Assembly (NCBI GenBank): GCA_003615045.1
Contig: ML014181.1
Coordinates: forward strand, 1 to 64,000
Length of the DNA: 64,000 nt
Source of the DNA: Caulochytrium protostelioides
Taxonomy: Eukaryota > Chytridiomycota > Caulochytriomycetes > Caulochytriales > Caulochytriaceae
Reading direction: 5' to 3'
Shown here: one piece after another, positions 46,506 through 57,120 of the stretch
Position numbering within the stretch: position 1 is the first letter of the stretch
Layout: every line of letters starts with the position of its first letter
Translations under genes and position numbers: made by a program
Notes under the pieces: generated by a model
What the model was told of the DNA's origin: nothing
What the model saw: the letters and a program-made list of their open reading frames with translations, nothing else
Databases searched by the model: none

Positions 46506-46506
<1 letters not shown>

Positions 46507-46545
<39 letters not shown>
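46507..46545. repeat. (GGC)n triplet run
   Basis: About twelve GGC triplets. Intergenic. Confidence 0.92.
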
Positions 46546-46547
<2 letters not shown>

Positions 46548-46793
46548 GCGAGCGCGCGCGAGAGACGCACGCGGCGGCTGCCGCCGTCTGAGCCCCGCGC
46601 CCGAGCGCCGCCGCCGCCGATGGCCGCGCGCACGGCGTCCAGCCGTCCCGCGTGTCCCCGGCGTCTCGCGCGGCCCCGCGGGGAGAAATGAGACGGCGGC
46701 GACCCGTATCGGTGCGCGGCCGTCGTGCGCGTTTCACCGCGTCGACGCCAACGCCGTGGCGATGCGGTTGCTTCTATGTGGGAGGGCGCGCCC

Positions 46794-46795
<2 letters not shown>

Positions 46796-46827
<32 letters not shown>

Positions 46828-46871
46828 GGTGAGGACGCCGCCGCCGCCGCCACCGCCGCCGCCACCGCCGA
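46796..46871. repeat. (GGC)n followed by (GCC)n
   Basis: GGC repeats (about 46796-46828) are followed within 10 bp by GCC/ACC repeats (about 46838-46871). The two arms could pair into a strong hairpin. Confidence 0.9.
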
Positions 46872-48036
46872 TCACCTCCCACCCGCGTGACGCGCGCCTC
46901 AGGCGGCTCGGCCGGACCACACCAGCCCCACGGCGAAGCGCCGGCCGCCGAGCGTCGGACTCGGACTCGGACCCGCGAGCCGCCCGAGGGCGGCGCCACG
47001 GCGCAGACGCGAGACGGCCCGTGCCGGCAGGGCGCCCCGGCGCTACGCCGCGCCGAGGCGGCGACGGAGATCCGTGGGATCCGCGAGCGACAGCACACGA
47101 CCCGGTGTCCTTGGGCGCGCGGGATGCGTACGGCTATTTTTCTAGTTTCTAAGTTCTCATTTCTATTTTCATCTCCATTCTTGTTTTTTGCTTGCTGCTG
47201 ACGGCTTCGCCGGGTTCCATGCCGCGTCGGCGTCCGAAGCTTTCGAAGGCCACGCCGCGGAGGGCTGCCGATGCGTCGACGGGCGAGCTGAGCTGCGGGG
47301 AAAGGACAACGGACGCGCGCTCCGGCCTATGCCGTGTGGGGCAGGCGCGTCCTTGCGGCGTCGTGTGGACCTCGAGGAGGCGAGAACCTCGCCCTGAGCT
47401 CTACAACGGCAGTTTTGAGGGCGATCGCTATCACGAACCAGAGCGAAGGAAGGCGACGGTGTCATCACCATCCTCCCCCAATCAGGGAAGCAGAGAGCGC
47501 CCCATGGCTCCTTCCAGGACGTCCCCCGCCCGGATCCCCGACGTCGCTCCTTCACCCAACGGGGGCGTCCACCATGAGTGATGCCATCCGAGCGCCTTCA
47601 TGGAACACTGGCCTTCCTGCAGGTCTGGCCCGCGGGCTGCCGTCGCGCCGTTCCGGTCTCCGCTGTCGCCAAGCAGCACCCAAGACGTAACGCATCGTAG
47701 CGCATCGTAGCGTCAAGGTCCGTCCGTTCGGAGCCCCAGCGTGGTCAGAAGGCGGATGGGCGAAATCTGATGCGCGACAGAAACGAGCCCATGAAACACC
47801 TACAGATTTACATATACAAAGAAGAGCATGACACACCGACGGGGCCGCTGACGAGACGGTCTGTATCGTCTGAGGCGCGATTGACACGGCCTCAGGCCAA
47901 CCTAAAACCCGCGCAATTGGCCGGAGACCAAGGAGAAAAACTCGGGAAAGGCCAAAACCGTACGGCGCAGGGATCATTAGGAAATCGATATCCAACAGGA
48001 ACCCTGACGCGCTTTTCTCGACGCAACCAACGCGCG

Positions 48037-50265
48037 TTAGAGTTCGCGGTAGTCCAAGGGCGCTGACGTCTGGATCTCGCTGCCTGCATAGGACGCCACG
48101 TCGCCCTTTTTGCCGGCCGGCTTGCCGTCCGCGCGTTTGCCGTCCGGCGACGCCGCCTCGTCCCAGTCGAAGGCGTCGTCGATGTCGTCCGCCTCGGCCT
48201 CGGCGGCGGCTTGCTCGACGGGCACAATGGCGCCGACGGTTTTGGAGCTGGCGTCGAGGCGGCCACCGTTGCGCTTGTCGTTGATCACGAACAGGACACA
48301 GACGGCGGTGGTGGCGGCGCTGATGCCGACGAAGAAATTCATGACGGGCCCGAAGTCGTCGGGCGCGCTGCCGGAGCGGATGCGCGCCGTGATGAGCGGC
48401 AGAACGACGGTCGTCAGCTGGATGAGCGATACCATGGCGCCGTACCCGGTGCCGACGAGGTGCCCGGGCAGCAGGTAGGGAATGCAGGCCCAGGTGGAGG
48501 CGCCAAAGATGGAGTAGCCGAAGCCGAGGAAGACCATGCAGACGAACGGCGACAGCGACGTGTAGGAAAGCAGCAGGTACGAGAGCAGCAGCAGGGACGA
48601 CGAGAAGGGCAGCATGGACGCGCGGAGCCCGAAGCGGTCGATGAACAGCCCGAAGAGCGGCGAGGTGACGGCGGCAACGATGTAGTTGATGGACATGGCG
48701 AGGGCGGCATGGCTTTTGGTTTCGGCAAAGTACTTTGTCGTAAAGAACTCGTGGCAGATGTACATGAATGGCGAGACGGAGCCATACAGCAACAACGTGC
48801 AGATGCATAGGAAGGTATACTCGAGCGTGAAGATGGCGCGCAGGTTGCGAAACAAGTTGGCCATAAAGATGCGGATGCGGTTGAACATGGACGAGTTGGC
48901 CTCGCCGGGCTCGAGCACGCGCGGCGCATTGATGAGGACGCCGGCCTTGGTGCGGGACGAAGTGCGGTCGAGCAGGCCGGTCACGGTCGAACAGAGCGCG
49001 CCCAGCGCGATCATGCCCATGCCGAGCCAAGCGGCCGCGACGGCGCCGTCGCTGTGGGCGATGGCCGCGGAGGCATTGTCGCTGACGGCCGAGGAGACGC
49101 GTCCAACGGTCGTGACGAGGCCCAGCGCCAGCGCAATGTAGGGCGTGCGGCGGAACCAATCCGAGATGATGCGGGCCTGGGCGACCTTGAGGTTCTCGCC
49201 GCCGAATCCGAAGATGACACGCCCGACCGCGAGCAGCGGGAACGCCTTCACCTGCGTGCCGATGGCGAAGCAGAACTGGCCGATCACGAGAAAGGTGTTG
49301 AAGAGCAAGAGCGACGTGGCGCCGCCGATGTTGTCCACGAGGAGACCCCCGATGAAGGGGGCCACGATGTTGGGAATCGCGTAGAGCGAGTAGAGCAGAC
49401 TCGCATAGAAGGTCCACGTGTCGCTGGGCACGCTGAGGCGCTCCTGGAGCGCCGAGTCGGTGGAAGCCGGAATCTCGTTGCACCAGTACTGGCCCCACAT
49501 GAGCAGACAGCCAAACACGAGCATGATCCACGTGCGCGGCACGAGCGGCTGCAGCGGGAGCGTCGGGTCGTCATGCAGCGTCCCGCTCGCGCGCGGACTG
49601 GTACGGGCGGGGGACGGGTCGAGACGGAGCCCTGCGGACGACGGGGCCGTGCCACTCAGACCGTTGAAGCCGTCAGGATCCATCCGCGCAAGCGAGGACT
49701 GGCGGCTGTGCGGCAAGCTGGCAAGACTCGGCTGCCGCGAGGGGGAGGCCGCGAGCCCGGCCTCGGCCGTCAAATCGCCGAGGATATGGCTGGCGCGTCG
49801 CGGGACCGACACGACGGAGCCGCGGCGCGAGCGCGCCGAGGCGCGGCCCATGCTGGCGCTCGGGTGGCCGCTCATCGGCGACATGGCGGGCGAGGCCGTC
49901 GCGGGCACTTGTGCGCCCATCTCGCCAAGTCGCGGGCTGATGGCCGACGACGGGCCCTCGGACGGCCGGCGGATGACGGCGGCGCCGCCGGGATACACGC
50001 GGCCCGAGCGCCCGATCGTGCTGACGAGATGCCGCTCGGTCGCGAGCACGTTGCCGGTACTCAGATGACTTGGCTGCCGGCGGAGCAGCTGCGGCGGCTG
50101 GAGCTGAACCTGGCTCGACAACCCCGCCGTCGCGGAGAGGGGCGCCGGCGGCTGCTGCGGGATTGCCGCGGATGGTGGCAGCGGCGGCACGAACAGGCCA
50201 TTAAGGGCGGAGCCGGCGCCGGTGCCGGCGCCCGAGTCGCCCCGAGTGAGCGGCGGCGGCGTCAT
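48037..50265 (-). CDS. MFS transporter resembling MFSD1
   Basis: A 742-residue major-facilitator protein. Residues 1 to about 235 are Ser/Pro/Gln-rich and presumably cytosolic. About twelve membrane helices follow, then a 70-residue Ala/Asp/Lys-rich tail ending in DYREL. Motifs shared with MFSD1 are LLYSLYAIPNIVAPFIGGLL with the D of LLVDNIGG, the helix ending FAIGTQVKAFPLL, GRVIFGFGGENLKVAQ (MFSD1: 'GRFVFGIGGESLAVAQ') and ISDWFRRTPYIALALG. Animal MFSD1 is a lysosomal dipeptide carrier, so a vacuolar role is the natural guess. The long N-terminal extension is unlike the animal protein. The start is the first ATG of the frame (ccgccATGacg). Confidence 0.82.
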   Translation of the reverse strand: MTPPPLTRGDSGAGTGAGSALNGLFVPPLPPSAAIPQQPPAPLSATAGLSSQVQLQPPQLLRRQPSHLSTGNVLATERHLVSTIGRSGRVYPGGAAVIRRPSEGPSSAISPRLGEMGAQVPATASPAMSPMSGHPSASMGRASARSRRGSVVSVPRRASHILGDLTAEAGLAASPSRQPSLASLPHSRQSSLARMDPDGFNGLSGTAPSSAGLRLDPSPARTSPRASGTLHDDPTLPLQPLVPRTWIMLVFGCLLMWGQYWCNEIPASTDSALQERLSVPSDTWTFYASLLYSLYAIPNIVAPFIGGLLVDNIGGATSLLLFNTFLVIGQFCFAIGTQVKAFPLLAVGRVIFGFGGENLKVAQARIISDWFRRTPYIALALGLVTTVGRVSSAVSDNASAAIAHSDGAVAAAWLGMGMIALGALCSTVTGLLDRTSSRTKAGVLINAPRVLEPGEANSSMFNRIRIFMANLFRNLRAIFTLEYTFLCICTLLLYGSVSPFMYICHEFFTTKYFAETKSHAALAMSINYIVAAVTSPLFGLFIDRFGLRASMLPFSSSLLLLSYLLLSYTSLSPFVCMVFLGFGYSIFGASTWACIPYLLPGHLVGTGYGAMVSLIQLTTVVLPLITARIRSGSAPDDFGPVMNFFVGISAATTAVCVLFVINDKRNGGRLDASSKTVGAIVPVEQAAAEAEADDIDDAFDWDEAASPDGKRADGKPAGKKGDVASYAGSEIQTSAPLDYREL

Positions 50266-51779
50266 GGCGGTTGTTGCAAGGGCGGGACGGCGGGGTACCG
50301 GAGCAAATGGTCTCTATTCGGGTCAAGGCCAAGTGCCAAAAAATCAGAGAGATGAGGCATATGATGTGATGATACCATCATTGTTGGATGCCGATGCATA
50401 ACCATATGTCACAAACGACCCAAACAAACCGGAAGATAAAAAGAAGAGTAAGTCAACAACTTGATTTCGAAAAGTCACTTCGCTTTCCTGACCAGAGATA
50501 CAGCCAAGTGGTCAGATCCCGGCGACCCTGGCTCGCGCTTGTCGAGACTAGCGGCGATGGATCTTGGGACTTGAGCACCGAGAGCCGATCTTCTTACATG
50601 GAGTAATCACGCGACAGCGCCGCACGATCGGCGAGACGGCGAGACGGTCGCGCGCGCCACGGGGGTCACGACGTCGTGAGCGCGCCGATGCGTTCCCCGG
50701 AACGGCGGTCGCGACTGGCGGCCAAGGGTCCGGCGGCAGCGGCGAGCAGCAGCGGGCGGCCGCGACCCCACTCTGGCGGGCAGGGTGCTCTACGAAGGGG
50801 TGCTGCAGGGAAGCGCGGGGTGTGGCGGCGACGGCGTGCTGGCGGCGTGCTGGCGGTTCTGTGCGACGATGGTGCGTGAGGGCAGCGGCGCCGTCAACAA
50901 CAAAATGGATGGCGCAGAGGTGGCGGGCCCGCCGCAAAGGACACTGACGGCGCGATCGGCGGTCCGGCGGTTGGCTCCAGGAAAGAGCGAAGGCGGGGCA
51001 GTTGGCGACGGCGGTGACAATGGAAGCGACGAGAGCAACAAGCAAGACGCGTCTTGCGGAAGGACGAGATGCTCGAAAGGGAGCCGGCGATCAACGTGAC
51101 GGGCGGGTGGCGGCAGAGGCTCTGAAAGCAGAATCGGCAGAGACCGCAGTAATCACGACGCTCGCGTCAAGGAGATGTCAAGGGTGCGCTGTGCTTGGAT
51201 TGTTGGATGCACATCCACATGCGCTTCCACATACGTATGCGCGTAAGAAGATGGGAAGAGGAGGCTAACATCGCTCAGCACGATGGAGCGTCTCGTCCTG
51301 ACCAATAATGTGGAGGCGTGACCGTCGTGACACGGGTGCGCCTTCCGAACCCCGAACCGCCTGGTTTGAAGCAAGAGCGTCGGTGGTTTTCCATTCTTTA
51401 TGAGGCCGAGCGCATGGGTCCATCACAGCCCTAACGAGACGCCGCGATCACGCGATGAACCTCAGGTCTCTGCCACGAGGATACGGCATACGGACACGTT
51501 GCTGTGCTGTGCTGAGGCCCGACGGGTTGCATGGCCATCGCGACAGCGATGCCCAGCACCATCCATGCCATGTCATCTGATGTTATGTCATCACGGCACG
51601 TAGACGGGTGCGCTCCGTCGTATCGGCGCGGTGCGGTGAGCCCGCGATCTACCCAAGCACGCTCCGACGCGAGAGCCCGAAACACCGTGCATCGTGTCGT
51701 GTTTGATGGGCTGCACGCACCTGTTGATGCCGATGCCGATGCGTTTACCCAGGCTGATGTCGATGCCGATACCCATGTC

Positions 51780-51811
51780 GAGGCCGAGGCCGAGGCCGAG
51801 GCCGAGGCCGC
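51780..51811. repeat. (GAGGCC)n hexamer repeat
   Basis: Five copies of GAGGCC, preceded by degenerate GATGCC copies (51728-51770). Confidence 0.85.
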
Positions 51812-52042
51812 GGGTGATGTTCGCCGAGTGAGCAGCATGCCAGAGCGCGTTTCGGACGGTTGGTCGCGGGACGACCGGCTGCAGCGGCCTGTGACCGCGC
51901 CGGCGTTTCCGCGGATCGCCGCTGCCATGCAAAGGCCGATTCCCGCCTGCGGGTGAGGGACGCGTGCCCACGGCCGGCGGCCCTTGAATCGATACCGGAA
52001 TCGGAAATCAAAAATCACCGCGAGCTCCAAAGCATCGCCGCC

Positions 52043-52047
52043 CGCGC

Positions 52048-52083
<36 letters not shown>

Positions 52084-52095
52084 TCGCGCTCCCAT
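52043..52095. repeat. (GCGCCC)n hexamer repeat
   Basis: About eight copies of CGCGCC/CGCTCG. Intergenic. Confidence 0.88.
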
Positions 52096-52825
52096 CGCCT
52101 CGCCTGGCCTCGCCTCGCCTCGCGTCGTCGTCACTAATAGACTTCCACGGCCTGTGTTTCCGCAAGTTGGAACTCCGACCGGCCGGCCCTGCCACACGCG
52201 CCGCGTCTCAAGACAGAAAGGCCGCTTCTTCGCCAAGTGTCAAGAGATGAGCGTAATAGACCCACGCGACCATACGCGGTCGCTTCATCGGCACGCCCCT
52301 GACCACCGTATCCAGCACGTTGTTGTCGGTTTAAGTCGCCGCCGACGTCCCCGCTGGGCCGTGAGACCCCGTTTCCTTAGACAAGTATAGGTTTGCGTTC
52401 TCTACGGCTGCCCATGACCCAACCCATCGACCGCAGCACGTAATTCCATGACGATGAGGTATGATTGACCAAGAATAGAGGGGGAAAAAAGAAACAGGCC
52501 GAAAAGCGCAAACGATGTGCGTTATGTTTCAGCGGCCATGTTAAAAAAAGGCGTACAGCGCGTCTGCCAGCGTCCAAGGCGCTGCGCAGACGGCAAGGCC
52601 GCGCGATCCCGCGCGGCGACAGGAGTCCCGAAACACACACCCAAAAAAGAAAGAACAGAAGGTGACGAGACCAGATCAGAAAGAAAAGCAAAACGATGCT
52701 CCACGGAGCGCGCAACCCAAAGGCGCGACCGTTGCTCTTCGTGGAGGGGAACCCCAGCGACTGGCTGGGGCGTGGTGTCCCACCGAGCCGCCCTCGGGGG
52801 AGGACGGAGGACACTCCTGGAGCGC

Positions 52826-54238
52826 CTATGAGGCGGAAGGCGCTGGGACGGGCGACGCAGACTCGGGCGGGGGCAGCGAGTCGTGGCGGGCGGGCACGAC
52901 CATGTTCTTGCCGCTGTAGCGGTCGTCGCCGACGAGGGTCGCCAGCGGGAACATGCCGCTCTCGCCAGACGTGACGCTCGTGCCGAAGGCCCAGCCGTCG
53001 GCGTACACCGACTGCACGTGGACCACGTCGTCCTCGCGCAGCCGCAGCATGTCGCCGTGCGGGTCGTGCGTGACGCTGTGCGGCGTGACGACCGAGTAGA
53101 TCATATTGGGCGTGCGCGGGAGCAGGCCCGGGACGAGGTCGTCCATGGCGGCGTCGCCGTCGTGGGCGCTCGCGGCCGAGGGCGGCGCGCCGAGGCCGCC
53201 TGCGAGCGCCGGCAGGGGCGTGCCACCGCTGCCGCTCGGCAACGCGAACGCATACGGGTGGTGCGCCGTCGTGGACATCGACAGCGACGGCCGCAGCGAC
53301 GGGTCGGACCCGAGCGACAGCGTCGACGAGAGCCGCGGGCCGCCGGCGGTGCTGGAGGATCGGCCGCCGCTGAGCAGCGCGGCCTGGGAGAGACCCGGGT
53401 GGAGGCCGTCCCCCTTGCGGGCGGCGGCCGGGTGCTGACCGGCGGCGTTGGCGCGACGGCGTTGGCGCGCGGCGAGGGCCGCAAGAGGCCCCGCACGGCG
53501 GTACCAAGGCTGCTTCTTGGCGGCGAGCCGCGGCAGGGTGTGTTTATTCTGGCGGCGGCGGTAGTGCCGGAGGGTAAAGAAGACGATGGCGAAGAGTCCG
53601 AGGGCGCCAAAGACCGAGACGACAATGATCCAGGCGCGCGTCCCCGAGCTGAGCGAGCCGTTGGAGATGCGGTTCGTGACGCCGTTGCCGTCCTTGTTGT
53701 TGACGCTGTTGGGGTCGGTGTCGGTGGTGTTGTTGCGGGTGCGCGTGCCGTTGGTGCTGCTGTCGCTGAGGTCCGGAACGATGTTGCCGGTCGCGTTGGC
53801 GGCGAGGCCGACGCCCGTGAGGTAGACCGACCAGCGGCCGTGCGTGGGGCTGCCGCAGGGTAAGCCGTCCGTGGCGCAACTGACATCGCACTCGGCGCCG
53901 TTCTGGACCGTAAAGTTGCCCGTAAAGTACCACTGCATGATGCACGCGCACTCGGGCGACTTGACGAGGGCGTACGCGGCGCCCTGGCTCGTGCACTGGG
54001 CGGCGCAGGCGTTGGCGCTGATGTTGGTGATCATCGACTGCGACGGGATGGCGCTCGGAGCATTCGGCGAGTAGCAGCCTTGCAGGGACCAGGCCTGCGC
54101 CGCGGTGGGGCCGAGGAGCAGCAGCGCGAGGCTGAGCGCCACGAGGCCCAGGAGCCATGACGCGGGCGAGCGGCCACGCGCGGCGGTCCCGGCATAAGAA
54201 GGGCCGCCGTTAGCGCGCGGCCACCGTCTGGACGCCAT
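52826..54238 (-). CDS. WSC-domain membrane protein with cytoplasmic SH3 domain
   Basis: A 470-residue putative cell-wall sensor. After an N-terminal signal segment (SWLLGLVALSLALLLL, cut near AQA-WS) comes a WSC domain (about 52-145) with the usual cysteines: GCYSP, ACAAQCTSQG, ECACIMQW, ECDVSCATDGLPCG. A short Asn/Thr-rich stalk with several N-x-S/T sites follows, then one helix (about 200-222, IIVVSVFGALGLFAIVFF), a basic stop-transfer (RHYRRRQNK) and a long Ala/Ser/Pro-rich linker. Near 380-437 is an SH3-like domain: YSVVTPHSV, DMLRLREDDVVHVQ, DGWAFGTS and GMFPLATLV. Wsc sensors signal wall stress through Rho1; Sho1 and Fus1 carry SH3 domains. This protein joins both layouts. Confidence 0.82.
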   Translation of the reverse strand: MASRRWPRANGGPSYAGTAARGRSPASWLLGLVALSLALLLLGPTAAQAWSLQGCYSPNAPSAIPSQSMITNISANACAAQCTSQGAAYALVKSPECACIMQWYFTGNFTVQNGAECDVSCATDGLPCGSPTHGRWSVYLTGVGLAANATGNIVPDLSDSSTNGTRTRNNTTDTDPNSVNNKDGNGVTNRISNGSLSSGTRAWIIVVSVFGALGLFAIVFFTLRHYRRRQNKHTLPRLAAKKQPWYRRAGPLAALAARQRRRANAAGQHPAAARKGDGLHPGLSQAALLSGGRSSSTAGGPRLSSTLSLGSDPSLRPSLSMSTTAHHPYAFALPSGSGGTPLPALAGGLGAPPSAASAHDGDAAMDDLVPGLLPRTPNMIYSVVTPHSVTHDPHGDMLRLREDDVVHVQSVYADGWAFGTSVTSGESGMFPLATLVGDDRYSGKNMVVPARHDSLPPPESASPVPAPSAS

Positions 54239-55098
54239 GGCGGCGACAGGCCAAAGAGACCGTCAGGGCACGGACCGATGCCAAGACGCGTCAATTGGCG
54301 TGGCGAGGCGTGCCTGAGACCTTGGACAACGAAGATGGCGTCGTCCGGTCCGGTCAGAGCTCGCAGGAGACAAGATGAGGTGTCAGAGGGGTCGTTGCCG
54401 TATCAGGCTACGGGCCCGTGGTTTTCTTGGTGGCGGCACCGGGTGCGCGGCTTCTATCGGAGAATGGGAGGGTACGGGAGGGCACGGGCTCGATGTCGAC
54501 GACCCGTCTATCAGGTCTGGCAGCCGCGAGCCCAGCACGCGAGAGGTCGCGGTGTCGCTAGGACTGAAGTGGGCGAGGAGGGATGGCAAGGCGCTCAGCG
54601 TGGTTTGCACGATGGGTTTCAGAAGGCGCCCCGTCCACGCGACCAGGTGTTCCGTCGGCCAGCGACCGCGGAGACCCCCTTCTGAAAAGGGAATGAAAAG
54701 GGGAAAAGAATCAGAACCAACGCGCGGGTGTCAGGCGTGGACGGCATGTCCTGCCTGTCGTACGACGGGCGTACTCAGGGGCACCGCGGGCGGCGTCCGT
54801 GGGCGACGACGACGGCGGAGCCCCAGCCGGCGAGTCGCTCGGAAAGGCACGGCGGCGCGAGCGGCGGTCCGCCGTCCGTCTGCACGAAGCGCGGGGCCGT
54901 GTCAGCGTCGCCGCGAGGCCGTCCTGGGCCTACCGCGCCGGGAGGGCACCCGCTTCGGCCTGAGCGACCCTGGCGAGCGGGCGACGGACCGTCGTGGCGA
55001 GCGGTGGCGTGGTGCGGCGTGGACCGGGCCTCGGCGTGGACTGCCGTGGCGAGGGCGAAGCGCGGCGAGCGCTCGTGCTGCCTCCCGCTGCTCGTCGA

Positions 55099-55135
55099 GC
55101 CGCCGCTGCCGCCGCCGCCGCCGCCGCCGCCGGCA
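55099..55135. repeat. (GCC)n triplet run
   Basis: About eleven GCC triplets. Intergenic. Confidence 0.92.
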
Positions 55136-55301
55136 AGAGCCGTCGTGACAGGTCGGTGGCGCTGGAAAGAAAAGAAGGCACCGAGGCGCGCAAGCCGCGA
55201 GCGCCGCACAGTGGTGGGTGGCGCGGGCCGAGGCCACGGCCGTCCCGTCAAGCCGGGGCTCCTGTCGTAGGACACGGCTGCGCAGGCCGCCGGCTGAAGG
55301 C

Positions 55302-55304
55302 AGC

Positions 55305-55336
<32 letters not shown>
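55302..55336. repeat. (CAG)n triplet run
   Basis: About eleven CAG triplets. No coding frame with support overlaps it. Confidence 0.92.
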
Positions 55337-55339
<3 letters not shown>

Positions 55340-56709
55340 CGGCCCAGACCGCGGTCGACACGACGGGGCGCCTCCGGGTGGATCGGCAGGCCGCTCGGGC
55401 AGGGAACCAGGACGCGGGAAAAAAAGGACCCAACGGCGCCGCTGGGGACGGTGGCAGCCGCGGTGGCACGCGGCGGCCGCAGCTCGCGGGTTCGAGGGGT
55501 AGGTGGGGTCGAGGCCGAGGCCGAGGCCGAGAGTGACCCAGGACGAGCGACCACCGGAGGGTTCGATCGGAGCAGCGGTGCAGCGGAGCGATGAGCAGGC
55601 CTCCTGAGCGGGACGGAAGCAAGAAGGCCCAAAGGGAGGGCGAGCGGACGGGGCGTCGATGTCTACGTGGCGGGGAACGGAGCCAGGCAACGCATACGCG
55701 ACATCCAGCCCAGGCGGGGCAGGGCGATCGCCAACCTTACCGACGCAGGTCAGACGAAGGTCACACACCAAGGATAGCACAAGTCGGCCAAGGCAGCGAT
55801 GTGACGACGACCAGTCGTGGTCGGCAGGATCTCGGTGACGCTGTTGCAAAACGGATGGGCTCGACTCGGCGACGCCAGCGCAGGTCCTGGCCCCGACGGC
55901 CCAATCACGACATCGCCCTCGGGAACGACACGCATCGGCCCGCTCAGGACGGGGACAAGCGCATACCCATACCGGAGGTATGCGCCGAGCAACGGAACGC
56001 TGACGCTGTCGCCAGGCGACTCGTGACTGGGGCTCGTGTCACATGGCACCGCCGCCGATCCCAACGGCGTGGGTGGCCACACCGATTCCGGCCGCCGCGG
56101 GCGATGAATCGTAAAAAATGAACGACCGCAAGGCGCTCTGCACGACGCCCGTCCCTCGACCGCTCGGCACTCGGCACTGCCCCCCGCGGGAGGCGTCGCG
56201 GTAGCCCACGTTGGGCCGCCGGTTCGCCGATCGTTCCTGCCGGCGCCGCTCTATCGACGAGCACCAACCTGAAGGTGCGGGTTCGCCCGCAAGACGCCTG
56301 ACCCGACGTGCGCGGGCCGACGGATGGCACCGACGTGATTGGATCCTGTGTGGCGTATCGCCACGGCTCCCGGAGGCGGGGCCCGCTCCGAGCGCGGCGC
56401 GGCGGCGATGCGCCGACCACGGCGATGCGCCACACGCGCTATATTTGGCCGTCGCGGCCGGCCTCGGGCGGCCGTGGCGACTTTCCCCCGAGCACCGAGC
56501 CATGTGCCGACGGCCGCGACGCCCGAAGCGATTCATGCCTGACCAAAGGGATGGGAAACCACCCCTTGGACGCTCTCCCTCGTCGGTTCTGGTCTGGAGT
56601 ACCACGCGAATGCATGTCGATTCAACTTTTATACAACAAAGCGCGCCGTCCAACTGGCGCGGTAGGCGGGGGGTCGTCGACCGCCGATCACCCAGATCAC
56701 CCGGATCAC

Positions 56710-57120
56710 TCAGAGCCGAGTCTGCTTCTTGCTGCCCTTGCTGCCCTTGCTGCTCTCGCAGCCGAGCTGCATCTTGCCGCCGTCGATCTGCTTTCCCGAG
56801 CAGCAGACGACATTCGTCTTGCACTGCGCGGTCGAGTCAATCGCTAGGAGGTTGAGGTTGAGCGGCGTGCACTCAAGGCCAATGAACAGGTTGTCCAGCA
56901 GGGATGCGAGGATGCCGACGCCCGGCGCGTCGGGCGCGACGGTCTGGGTGCAACAGTACGATTTCTGATGGTCTGCGCACTGCAGGTTCTCTTCCTCCGC
57001 CACGCGGATTTGTCCGCGGTGCGGGTGGCGCCGCGGCCGCTCCCAGTTGCCGTCGGCAGGGCCCTGGGCCAGCGCGACGCTAGCGCCGAGCGCCGCAATC
57101 ACGACCGATTTGATCAGCAT
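56710..57120 (-). CDS. Class I hydrophobin
   Basis: A 136-residue secreted amphipathic protein. Hydrophobins self-assemble at air-water interfaces and coat spores or aerial structures. A signal peptide (MLIKSVVIAALGASVALA, cut before or after Q19) precedes a charged pro-segment. The eight cysteines then follow the class I order exactly: C48-x7-C56-C57-x26-C84-x15-C100-x5-C106-C107-x13-C121. Between C57 and C84 lies the expected hydrophobic loop (GVGILASLLDNLFIGLE), and VVCCSG matches the usual third cysteine pair context. A basic SK-rich tail of 15 residues follows the last cysteine. The start at 57120 gives a clean signal peptide; an in-frame ATG at 57207 would add a second hydrophobic stretch. 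Hydrophobins are established in Ascomycota and Basidiomycota. Confidence 0.88.
   Translation of the reverse strand: MLIKSVVIAALGASVALAQGPADGNWERPRRHPHRGQIRVAEEENLQCADHQKSYCCTQTVAPDAPGVGILASLLDNLFIGLECTPLNLNLLAIDSTAQCKTNVVCCSGKQIDGGKMQLGCESSKGSKGSKKQTRL

Larger units (their letters stand above)
50266..52825. other. Long intergenic stretch
   Basis: 2.6 kb without a supported gene. It includes hexamer repeats of GAGGCC (about 51780-51811) and CGCGCC (about 52043-52095). A minus-strand frame at 50548-51045 starts with a signal-like hydrophobic segment but continues in Arg/Pro shadow composition. Confidence 0.45.
54239..56709. other. Long G+C-rich intergenic stretch
   Basis: 2.5 kb between the WSC-SH3 gene start (-) and the hydrophobin stop (-). 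No gene supported. Two triplet runs (about 55099-55135 and 55302-55336) drive the long but artefactual open frames. Confidence 0.45.

Noticed and set aside
46477..47200. Several 100-270 codon frames around the GGC/GCC runs
   Set aside because: All six phases are open because of the triplet repeats; no protein-like features.
50548..51045. 165-codon minus-strand frame with an N-terminal hydrophobic stretch
   Set aside because: After the first 25 residues it is Arg/Pro-rich shadow sequence without any motif.
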